Assembly (NCBI GenBank): GCA_012861695.1
Contig: JAAOOA010000145.1
Location: 1 to 64,000 of the forward strand
Source of the DNA: Trematomus loennbergii
Lineage: Eukaryota > Chordata > Actinopteri > Perciformes > Nototheniidae
Reading direction: 5' to 3'
DNA length: 64,000 nt
The notes beneath the pieces are model-generated. The model saw only the letters and a program-made list of their open reading frames with translations. It had not been told where the DNA came from and ran no database searches. Position 1 is the first letter of the stretch, and every line of letters starts with the position of its first letter. Below are positions 41,501 through 53,900 of the stretch, piece after piece. The translations under genes and the position numbers were made by a program.

Positions 41501-44389
41501 CGGAGAGAAGCGCTCCGAGGTGTGGTTAAACTTTACCCGTCTCGAAGTGGACAATGCTCGTTACCAAAAGTGCAATTAGAGTTTAGCATGTCAGGGCGGT
41601 AACACGAGCAGTTTGTCTAAACATTTAGCAAAAGTGCTCCACATTCAGACGGAGAAATGCAACGGGTGTCTTTCTAGTGGCTCTGTAGCCCCATCCACGA
41701 GTAACGTTTCCACGTCAGGTGTTATGTATGCTAGCAGCAACACACGGAGTTAACTCAATGATACAAACATGGGTTAATGATTAGAGGGAACTGAGTTATT
41801 TAGTTTGTTAAAGTTTCAGCCATTCTGTTTACAGTTCTGTCATCAGATTATTTAATACGATTTGTTAAAACGTTGTTTCTTTTGTAACCAACGGGTGCAG
41901 GTTGAGAACAGACGAGAACTGAACGTCACGTCTGATAGCTCTCGTGTTGGAGTTCAATCTAGCGAACGACTAGCCCTGATCTGACCATGGAAAGGTTGAA
42001 CAGGCGAGAATAGTTCGCAGGAAGCAAGGCAGAGTGTGTGTGACAAAACAATAAATAAAAGGTTTCCATTACCTTTGCCAAGTTGGAGATGATTTCTCTG
42101 CCTTCTACTCTGGCATAGTAGTCCTCATCAATCAGCAGAGGCTCAATCACCACCAGGATCTGGACATGAGGAGGACAGTTAGTATCAGAATCTGGTATAT
42201 ATACAAGTTGTTTTCATTCACAAGGAATTGCTTTGGTGTATTACACTGAACACAGTAAGAGACATTCAAATATAAAGTGGATGAGATGTGCAATTCTTTT
42301 TTTGTTGGTACTATTTGTTGCCTTTCTTAGGGACCCCAGACACCACAGTTAGACGACGGGGCTCGTACCCTGGCTTTCATTTGGCCAGATGTTTTTAAAC
42401 AACAGCTGCATGGCACAAAGCACAGCAGCTGCACTTGTCTGGCAGGAGATGTGCAATTCTAAAAGTGTTTTTTGTCAAATAAAGCTTCACACTATGGTGT
42501 AAGAGGGAGTCACAAATATGTACCTAATGTTAATGCAAAGACAGAGATGGAAATAACGTTTCCCACAATATCAAGTCACACACAATGCACTAAATTAAGC
42601 ACTTATCTTTGCCGAGCCTTACCTTGTGTACATATGGTCGAACCAGGTCGTCCAGTTTGTAGAGGATGCGGTCGATGACTTTGACCAGCAGATGGCGCTC
42701 CTGGTCCTCCAGAGTTGGGGACATGAGGAGCGGCAGGATCTGATTGAACAGAGGACCCGCTCCGAACTCACGAGCTTTATCTGTGATCTGACGCAGAGCA
42801 GCCTAAAGACAAGCAAGAGGAGACGATCTTTAGTCATGAAGAGAGACAGTAAGACAGACAGGCTTCAGTCTCATGATGTGATCCTGTCTGCTACTCCCAG
42901 CAGAGCGTGATGGCCGACACTTCGACCTCCGCTGAGAGCAGCAGCCCCTCAGAGAGGAGATTCTTTAGCAAGCAAATATTCACACTGCAGCCACAGAGAG
43001 GCTGAGCGCTGGGTGTGGATCTTGCAGTAGGTAACATTGTTTTATGATATGACGTCCTTGGTAGATTCATGACATGAGAACAGATACACAGGATTGCTAT
43101 CGGAGGACATTGGTGAGGTTTTAAAAAAGGATATTGATATAAGTAAACAAAGAAAGCACACATTTATCTAAATGTCATTTAATGTGGAAAGAGGTTCATT
43201 GTGCTCTCTAGGATGGTAAAGGTAAACTTTTCACCGAGTGTTTGTTTTACCTGAACTAAACTCTCAGGAAACCATAATAGTTTTTCATACATACTCCCAA
43301 GATTTTATTCAGATGCTGGTTCCTAAAGTAAGAACAGAACAGCTTTTAAATATGCTGCCCCCACTGCTTGGAATAACGTACAGAAGGAGCTGAAACTATC
43401 ACATTGTATCACCTTTGGGGAATTCAGGTCCATCTTAAAGGACAGAGAACACGACTCCATTGGTAGATGAGAGTGCTTGTATGTGCAAAAATTGAAGTCG
43501 TTTTGCCAGTTTTTAATGATTTTTAATAGTTTCTTTATTTTTCATATTGACTGGCATGTGCAATTTTATTTGTGTTTTACAGCTGTATTTGTGTGCCTGT
43601 ATTTTATCTGTTTTAACTTAACTAATAAAGGATAATATACACACGTATATATAAACACACACAGCAAATATCTTAATCAATTAACTATGAAATTCATAAA
43701 ATCCTACTAGTTCTGGAGAACCTAGAAACACTTTTCCTTGAACGGGTGCTTGTCTAATTTAATTTGTATGTGTTTTTATTTCCCGTCATATCCCTTTGCA
43801 ATGAATGCATGATTAAATAGGTCTATCAGTGTAAATGCATTCACCTTTTTCCTCTCTTTCAATAGAATGTTTCAAATACACTGTCGTTGGTTTGGGATGG
43901 GGTTTTCTGCTTATTTTCTGTGGTTGACCACCTAATATATATATATCATTCCAATAACTTTTATATAGACTCGTACTGCACTATTCCACATCATAACTTT
44001 ATTTCATTTTTAAACTATTATTATTTTTGTATTGCTCTTGCTCTTATTGTTATTGTTATTGTTATTATGTTGCATTGTTGGAGAAGCCTGTGACATAAGA
44101 TTTTCAACTGCATAATTACTCTGTAGCTATGTCAGATTGACAATAAAGAACCTTGAACTTGAACCTTGACAGGTGTGTATGTGTTTATACATTTACATTT
44201 TTTTTTACAACAGCTACAAACCTTTCTCATGGGCGGTGTTCCATTTTTAATCTTCAGCAGCAGCTTCATAATCTTCCTCTCTTTCTGCTCCTCGGGGCTC
44301 AGAGTGGACTCATCGACCTCCACCTAAAACAAAAACCACAATCATCATCTGAACTTCAGACATCTCAGCTTATCGATTTTACAGCGCTT

Positions 44390-44429
<40 letters not shown>

Positions 44430-44868
44430 TGTGCTCACCAGCAGTTTGTCAAAGTACTGGATGTCGTCAGGTTTGAGGAAGGGCAGGTTTCCTGAGGGCT
44501 GGTCGTTCATCTGTTTGGTGGTTCGGTCTTCCACCTGCATGTGGAAGCCTGTCATGCCTCCCATGGGGGTCGGTGTGGCGGATAGTTTACGAGCTGGAGT
44601 ACGGATCGGCACGTAGCCAGCTGGTGGAGGCAAGACCTGGAGAGAAGGACAAACTGTCAGTACTTTGGCTACCTTTAAAAAAAATGTTTTAGTCGATGAA
44701 TAAATCCGATGTAACCAACGGGTGCAGGGTGAGAACAGAGAGGCAAGGAGATCCTCTCTGATAATTCTCGTGCTGGTGTTCATCTAGCGACATACTAGCC
44801 CTGACGCAGCCATGTGGGGACTGAACAGGCGAGAATGAGTCGCAGGAAGTTAGTTACAGGAGTCATAT

Positions 44869-44916
<48 letters not shown>

Positions 44917-47900
44917 AATAGAAAATGCTCAAATAGTCTGTCATGTTCAACAGGGGCAAGAAGAAGCTTAAAAAAACGTTTCTGGTCCGACCCCTCTAGC
45001 GTACATTTGTCTTGAAAAAGGAATTTCTCCCGTTTTCCCTCCGTAAAGCTACGTGGTGTGATGTCTGGGTTTGCTTCCCCTGGCGCGAGTTTTGATCGCA
45101 GTGATGATACTTATATTTCTAGAATCAGTGGAATCTCAGCTTGCTAGCTGATATCTTGTTTGTGCAGATCCGATAAGTAATAAACTATTTATACCGTGAG
45201 TTCTGTGCTAAGTGTTAGTAACTAAGTTAGTTACTAACAAAGAAATACTAACAGAGCACTTATATACTAACAAAGGACTGGCTTATCTAAAGCCAGTTGA
45301 GTAGCACTTTAAATGTTTTGGCTTATTGAAACCTGATGTACTTATATGATTCTGTTTTCTTCAAGTTTGTATCTTCCTGGTCGAATGTACTTGTAAGTCG
45401 CTTTGGATAAAAGCGTCAGCTAAATGTAAAGTAACGTAACGTTAGCTTTTACAGTTACAAGAAATAACAAGTATGAGTTCACAGGTTCTGCTAATAACCA
45501 TTCATGATTTGGTTTCTAAATAATAGTGTTAGCTCATCATTACTGTTATTCCACAGAACACCTTTGTTGTGATGCAATGAAGTTTTTAATTTGTTCGTAT
45601 GGACCTTTAAATTATGTTTACCTTGTATCCCTCTGGGAACATGGCATCGAGCTCATCGTCTGTCAGAGGACGGTTCCTCTCGTCGATCTCACGCTCCCAC
45701 CTCCACGCCTGCAGCTGCTCTGGAGTCATGCTCATCAGGTGACCTGAGGGAAACAGAAGAGGGAACTGATTTAACAACAGAGTATGAACCTTCAATCCTC
45801 ACATCTACATTGTTAGCATAAATGCAATTGCGCATATCTTAACCTGTTAAGCCCTGAGCCTGTTTTCCAGGTCTCAGGCTCGAAAATGACATGCCCAGAA
45901 CAAATGACTATATCTTCACTTCTGAAAGGAGCAAATTAATAATCTTTTTTCTCAAAGCAAGGATAAACCTGTGAGTTGGATGTAGAGAAGTCAGAATCAA
46001 TATAGATGTTTTTATTTTAAAGTAAATTCAGATTGAATATAGTAACAAAATGTAAATAGTAGATAGATAGTTTCCGTCCAAAACAACATCACTTATAGTG
46101 AAAACCACGCTTGAATGATGGGATAGTAGGGCTGTACCCGAATATCCGAATATTCGTTCGTTGGAGTACTATTCGGGTTTCAATTTCGTTATTCGATATT
46201 CGTTTTTTCAAATTGAATTTATTGAAATCTCCAATATCAACGTAAGAGCTTGTGCCTCTTCGGGGGTGCTAACACTTAACCATAAACGTTATCGTTTACT
46301 TTCTCCGTCTTTATTTGTAGATATTACTTTTCTCCGTTAATCTCCGTCACGTTGTTTCCATAGCAACAACAACTTCCTGTCAACTGCGCTAACTCTCCTT
46401 CAAAATAAAAGCATGTCCATAAATAGGAAGCCAAGCCAAATTACACTTAAGACATATACAACGAAAGTATCAAACACAATGCGATATCCTTTTCAATTTC
46501 AAAGAACACAAATTGAGTTGCATTAACAAATAACTATAAAACAACAATACTGTAGAATAACAAAATGAATGCCGTGAATACACCGAAATACACGCGTTGA
46601 AGCGGTTCACTGCTGATTACTACGCCGCCGATTTTGATGATTGACATCTCTTTTTAACCGTTAGAGCCAATAGAATCGAGGGGGAAGTTCCTACAATCCA
46701 TCTAAACATTACCCATTGGTGAATAGAGTGATGCGTAGCCAGAATGCCCAAAACCGGAAGCTGTCATACAGTCTCGTAGCTATCATAATAGCTATATATG
46801 AAATCTCTGTTTTTGACATAAATATGAATGGATTATCAGTAATCATTTCAAAGTGACACAGACACATTGGATTAGTCTATGGATTAACCTTCAGCCACGA
46901 TTTTATCGTTTTAATGCCATTGAACACAACTTTTGATCAGAACAACAGCTAAGGTAAGACATTCCTCACGTTTTTCCTCCGTAAAGCTACGTGGTGTGAT
47001 GTCTGGGTTTGCTTCCCCTGGCGCGAGTTTGATATCTTGTTTGTGCAGATCCGATAAGTAATAAACTATTTACCGTGAATTCTGTGCTAAGTGTGTTAGC
47101 ATTTTTTCACTCAGGGCTCATTTAGACGCTTCTTGTGAGACTTGTGTTTTGTTTCGGTAAAAATGGTTCGTATCGTCAAGTTAGCGGAGTTTCTTCCCGT
47201 TAAGTGGGTATGACGCATTAATAGGTTGTTAAATGTTAAGAAGCCCTGAGACAAAAACAGGTTAACTTGTGATGTGTCATTTTGTAAAGCACTTTGAGCT
47301 GCATGTGTTGTATGAAAAGTGCTATATAAATAACGTATTATTATTACTCCTGGTGTCAGATGCCCGGAGACATAAAACAAGAACAAACATTAATGCGTAT
47401 TTACCTGGTGATGGGGTAGCCATGTTCATAGCTGGCGTTCCGATGGGGGTTTTTCCCGGGGTGAATGTTGGTGTTGAGGATCCCATCTGACTGGCGGGGG
47501 TTTCGTCCCAGCGAGACTTCCTCTTACTGGCCCCTGGTGTGGGAGTCTCTTCCACCGACTCGTCTCCTCTGTCTGTGCGCGGGGTCTCAGCCCAGCCGCT
47601 CCCGTGTCCCGGGGTCTCCCTCTCTGTCTTTGGGGTTTCGTCCCAGCGGTTCTTTCGTACGCTTCCCGTGGCTCCTCCATGTCCGGGTGTGGCGTGGCCC
47701 GGTGTGTCGCCCCTGCCTGGGGTGGCAGCACCTGCGGGGGTGTGGCTGGGAGTGGGGTCCCACATGCGGTTACTGGGAGTCGCCCCGGGGGTCTCGCTGC
47801 CTTTGGGGCGGCCGGGGGTTTCATCCCATCGGCTGTTTGAAGGTGTGTGTGCAGGGGTGTGTCCTGGTGTGTGTCCTGGAGTCTAAAAAATACAAAGACA

Positions 47901-50900
47901 ATATGGGATTTGCAAAGTGAGTTAGACCAAGGCTGTGCCTTTGCAAAACTTCATGTTTTTTTAATCCAACAAAGTCTTCCGTTTTATTCCATTTTTGCCT
48001 GCGTTTAGCCTTAAAGGTCACCATCATGCTATTTGTAGGCAATAGCATAGGTCTCGGATATATAAAAAATAATAAAAAACATGTCTATGAAGTGTTTTGC
48101 TCAAAATACCAAACAGATCACCCATTCTAGCCATGCCTCATATCCCTCTATTTCACTTCCTGTTTCAAAAGTGCTGATTTGGGGTATAAAGCTTTACAAA
48201 TAAAAAATTGATAAAAAAGGAGGGGTCTGAGCTCATGCGGGACCCGGCAGCTACTGTCTAAACTAAATACTGCCGTGATGAAACGCCATATCATGGATTA
48301 TCAAGGATTATCTCTGAAACAGTATGGAGCTCAAAGGCTTTCTCTCTTGCCGGTTATACCACAAGGTGAGTTCCTTTTTATTTCCTGCTTCTTCACACAC
48401 ATGCTCTCCAGTACAGGTTAGCTCTGAGTGTTAGCGATGCTAATGTAAACACCGACCATATTACGTCCAAAACAGTCGGGCATTGTTTCTGATAGCAACA
48501 TTTCTGATAGCAACTTTCTGATTGGGCCGTGGGTCCACATTTCCGATATTACGTCATATCGGACACAAATCTGAATCAGCTCCGTTGTACCCCCGTTTTT
48601 AGAGATTTGGGTACGGAGGAAAAGAGAGGGTTTTATTTTCTGACGCTGCGTGAGTTCCCTGACACCGGGGACACATCTTTATGTATAAAAGACATACAAA
48701 AAGTGCATTTTGCATGATAGGTCCCCTTTAAAATAACATCAATTTTAAAATATGTTGAGAGTTAGCTATATCCCTCAATATAAAATATGCCAAAATACAG
48801 TTTGCTGTCTTACTTGCAGCACATAAACAGGGAGGTTTAGCAGCAATATAACAGGACCATAAATTACATTTTATAACCACAATATCACAAGTCTATTCTT
48901 ACACCATTTTAAAAACCACTTGCCTTCATGTCTGGGTTCGTACAAAGTACTTAAAAGAGGAATCAACCAAAAATAGGCATACCCACAGTAAGGAGACGAA
49001 ATTATTCATCAAGCAGTAAGAGTCTGAAACATGAAGGACTTACCTCAGCAGAGTTGTCTGCCTGGTCCCAACTGGACACTTTTTTGGGTGTAGTATTTGT
49101 GGGGGTTTGGTCAGCTGTCTGGTCCAACGACGTTTACGTTTAGCGGCGGCGGCAGCTTGTGAGGCAGCGGACCCGTTGACAACTTTCAGCTCCCCAGCTT
49201 TGGCCTTCTCTATCTGCTGACGAATCTCTCTCTGCAAGCAAAAAATTCAAAAAGCAAAAATGTTTAACGTTCCCCCATTATACTGTTTTTCATCAATATA
49301 TCACAGGTCTCAGATATATAAAAGGCCTCTCTCCCCATCCCTCCCCTCTCAAAACATTGTTATGACATCATAAGGTGTCCAAAATCTGATCAGCTCATTT
49401 TCAGACAGGTTTTTATATATATATGGATCAGGACAAAAAGAGAGACAATCTTTGTTCCTGAAACTTTCAGAATCTCTTTCCACAGAGGGGACACATGATG
49501 TAGAAGAGACATGAACAAGTGGATTTTGTATAATAGGTGACCTTTAACGAAGTAGTCAAAGAAAACTAGGTAGCCGCTCACCTCTTCTTTGGAGAGGTTC
49601 TGCTCCAACATGACGTCCACATACGACCTGACTTGCAGCTTGGGGTCCGGCGTTTTGCCCCCTGCGCGAAAGAGCACGAACAAGAACATAGGACACTCAT
49701 TAGTACACGCTCTCGGGACCCGAGTGATTACAAAACACAGCAAGCACAAACACAGCCAGCTAACCTTGACTCTCTTTACCAACAGATTAACTTACGTTCC
49801 TGTTCTTAGTAAGAGCTGATTCACAAAACATTCCTACATACAAATATACACAATTGTCTTTCTTCTTACATACAGTCATAGCATTCTATTGAAAAACAAG
49901 CAGATACATAGAGAGAGAAGAGCTGAGGTTGTGGTGTGATCTTTTAAGTGGATTCAGACGTTATAGCCATCACTGATGCAGGGGTCCTGGGCTGTGCTCT
50001 TCAGAATACGTACACTTTCAATGCCAAGGGTCCTTCTGCAGTCAGACTTCAACCGGCAGAATAGAAGCCTAGAAAATTTCTCTTTACCATTAGTAACACT
50101 TTGGAAAAGGGTTTGAACTCACTCACACACAACAGTATACCACCTGTGTTGCATTGATTTATGGCACTCAAAAAAACAACGTATCTTCTTGGGGGCATAA
50201 CCACAAAAAAAATAAGAAAGCTGCATCTAGTGGGCCAGGTCCAGAATGTCTATACTAGCATATCAAAATGAAGTCAAGATGCCGAGGCTACATCTAGGAA
50301 TAACATTACGACAAAATATGAGAATCTACTGACATTCAAATGTAAAAATGAAGCATTGTACATCTAAATCTTGACTTGCTTTTCAGGACTAGAGTTAGCG
50401 CTGTGCGATTATGGCAAAAATTATAATCACGATCATTTGTCAATAATTGATATCACGATTATTAAAAACGATTACTTTGAAAACATCCAAAAAACATGAA
50501 CAGTATGTTTTTAACAGTTGATTAACTTTAAGTATAATTCAACTGAAAAACCAAAAAAAAAAAAATACTACATTTTTTTTTTTAAATAAAAATAATTGTT
50601 TATTTCGATTACGTTGTTTGCGTAATCGTTGAAAAAGCCAAAATCGAGATTAATATACGATTAATTGCACAGCCCTAACTAGAGTACCTCATAAAATAAG
50701 GATAAAATCTGTAGGTAAATAGTTGGGCACTACTTTTCCATCATGAATGCATGGGAAATTATACATTTGTAGAAAAATGATAAGCCAAATAAAAAAAACT
50801 AAGTGGCTCTTGGGGGTTGAGGTTTGTTGAAGCATCTGATTCTCCCCCAAACAAGTAGCCAGAGGACCCTGACCAAACTGACAAGTGCACATTTCTCTGT

Positions 50901-53900
50901 GATCCCCATAACCTACACAGGAGGAGTTGCTGCACCCTTAACAGAGTGCAGTACAGGACTGGCATAGCAGTACTGCTGTAGGAGAGAAATTAAGGACAGT
51001 TAGTATGGGCCTGTGGTATACAATTTTTCTTGATAACATATTTCTATTTTACAGAGAGTAAAATAAAAATATATTTACACAACAACTTTGTACAAAGAGC
51101 TATGTCTACATGCAGGCTTCAGATAAGACCTACTGAGACTGAACCTGAAGCACTCAGGCCATTTTATATAGTCAATGTGAAGATGTAATAAAAATGGGAA
51201 GGAATATAAACTTGAATTGTTTACACATTAAACTCTACATTGCCTTCTTCAGGTGCAAACTAACTTATCTATCAAATGGTTTAATGAATGAAAAAATAAT
51301 TAACTAAACCCCTTTCCTCAAATGAATAAGAGAAACAGGCCACGTTTAATCTGTTAAACAAATGTCCCGTGCTAAGACCTTGCATATCTATCAAGTTTCT
51401 CAAGCCCAAGAGGTGGTTCAGTTACCACAAGTCTCTTAAATTACAACCGAGACAACAATTATTATTTAACCCTGATATAATTCTAATGATCTGAACATGC
51501 CTGCGCTTAAGTGACCACGCGTGTTTCTCTCCACTGCCTGGCTTGGGATCTAAAATGAACTACGAGCGAGCGAGCTGGTTGTTGTTCTTCATCAGTTACT
51601 GAGCTCTGCATAGCAGTTGGTAAATTACACCGTAGATAACACTCAAACATAATATTTTATTCTCAAATGCTTCGACAAGTGGACACTTCACCGATCCTAA
51701 TTTAGGCTGATGCTCACATGGGATTGTTAACCCTTCGACTCACACACAACCTATCTGCGACCCACGTTTTGTTAGGTGCAAAACCCCCTTTTGAATATTT
51801 AACACCTAACCACCTTTCCACTGAAAAGCATGGCAACCCTTCACTGTCTTTTACTGGACGCAACAATTTCAATTTGCACATTAAGAGCCCATACTGACAT
51901 TTGCTGCAAAGTTGATACAAATGCAGATCCTAAATATATTAGGAAAAAAACAAACAAACGACACAAAATGTTCTCTGAACCACAGAGGATTGACCACGGG
52001 GAAGGAATGAAGTCTGGGAAGCAAGCTGTTGCATTGTGGTCGAAGGGTTAAAACAGTAAAACTATGGGTGCGAAACCATTGGTAGTCATGGGGGTCACAA
52101 AAAAGTGAACCATGAAAAGGGGAGAAAATGGGGAAGGTGTAATGAAGTCAAAAAGTAGATGAATTTACCATCTGCAAAAGGATCGAGACGCTCGGGGGAG
52201 ATGATCATCATTCTGCGCCGGCCTTTGTATTCATCTTCTCGGTCTGCGATCTTCGCCGGACGATGCTCTGCAAATGGGTCATACTGCAAAACAAAGATAA
52301 GGGAAGAGAGTGTAGTGTATGTCTGAACCAAAAAGGTAGAAAGGAACACATTTCAGGGTTCATACACTTTTTCACCAATGATTTTCAATGACTTCTCCAT
52401 GACCTAGGGCTGTGCGATTATGGCAAAAATCATAATCACGATTATTTGGGTCAATAATTGATATCACGATTATCCTTTTACTTTGAAAACATCCATTTAT
52501 TGAAAAAAAAAAATGTTGAACAGTATGTTTTTAACAGTTGATTACCCTGAACTTTAAGTATAATTCAACTGAAAAACAACAAAAAAATGTTTTAATTAAA
52601 AATAATCGTTTTTATTGCGATTACGTTGTTTCCGTAATCGTTGCAAGCCAAAATCGTAATCGAGATTAAAATTAATTGCACAGCCCTACCATGACCTTTA
52701 CCTAATTTTCCATGACCAAAAACATTACTTCTCAGCGGTACCACTGAAAATGGTTTATTTTAACATGGAACAGGAAAATAAGGTCTGCATATGAAACATG
52801 TTGTGCCTACCTAAAACAAATCCAATAGTAGGCTTACTAGCTTCTACACGCTAAAGCAACTCAAACTCTCACCAGCAAAACCTCGACAGTTAAATGCCAT
52901 TTTACGTTTCATCACTATACAGTATTATTATCATTATAGTATTACTATTTCGGCGATTAGATAAAATATAAATTATATTTGATGCAACTTTAGTTACATT
53001 TCCATGACTTTTCCAAAACTTTGATTTTTTTTAATTGTTTTCCATAACTTTTCCAGGGCCTGGAATTAGCATTTTGAATTTCCATGACTTTTCCAGGTTT
53101 TTAATGACCGTAAGAACCCTAACATTTAAAAAGTGAAACTGCACAAATTCTGCTTTTTTTCTAGGATATAATAAATCCCACGTTGACACCACACAAAACG
53201 TATTTGATAACAAGAAGACAGGGATGAAAATGAATATTTAAGAACACATACTTGCTCGTCTGACTGAGGAATGGCATTGAGTATCGCCACCGGCGCGTGG
53301 TACCCTGGCTTCTTTTGTCCCAACAAGCTTGTTGATGAATCCTCTTCATCGTCCTGAGGAAAGATAAAGAAACAAGAGTCTAGTCAAATCTCACCAAAAC
53401 GGCAAGACTCTCCTAGCTCATATACAATAGGCAAAGCGGGGGGGGCAGTCAAGCTCCCAAAACACTGTGGAATTGAAGAGGAACAGTAAAAAGTCAAGTT
53501 GAATGCAGAACGTTTACTTGTAGTTACAATTTTCAGTGTTAGGTAGGGATGGGTATCGTTAGGATTTTATAATAATAATAATTTGGTGCTCAAAATTATA
53601 GACATGATTACAAGATGTGAAGATTAAACAGTCGTTTTATTGTAATTTATTATTTAATGTAACTTTTTCAATGTCATACCAAGCAGGTATGAATGTGTTT
53701 GACAGTGTGTCTCTGGAAGGGGGGCGGTAATTAGGGGCAGTTCATAAATCCATGTAAACATGACCATTATTCAATTAAAACGAGACGCTGCGTGCGCACC
53801 TCCTAAACCGGAGGTAATGATGGATTATCAGTAATCATTTTAAAGTTACACAGAGACATTGGATTAACCGTTGTTATGATAAAATGACGTAGAAAAGATC

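Noticed and set aside
29804..44848. C/D box snoRNA interpretation of the same units
   Set aside because: No paired C (RUGAUGA) and D (CUGA) boxes at the ends; the two-hairpin H/ACA fold fits much better.
47426..47920. Overlapping GC-rich frames on both strands over sf3b1 exon 7
   Set aside because: Shadows of the proline/threonine-rich exon; the frame matching SF3B1 is unambiguous.
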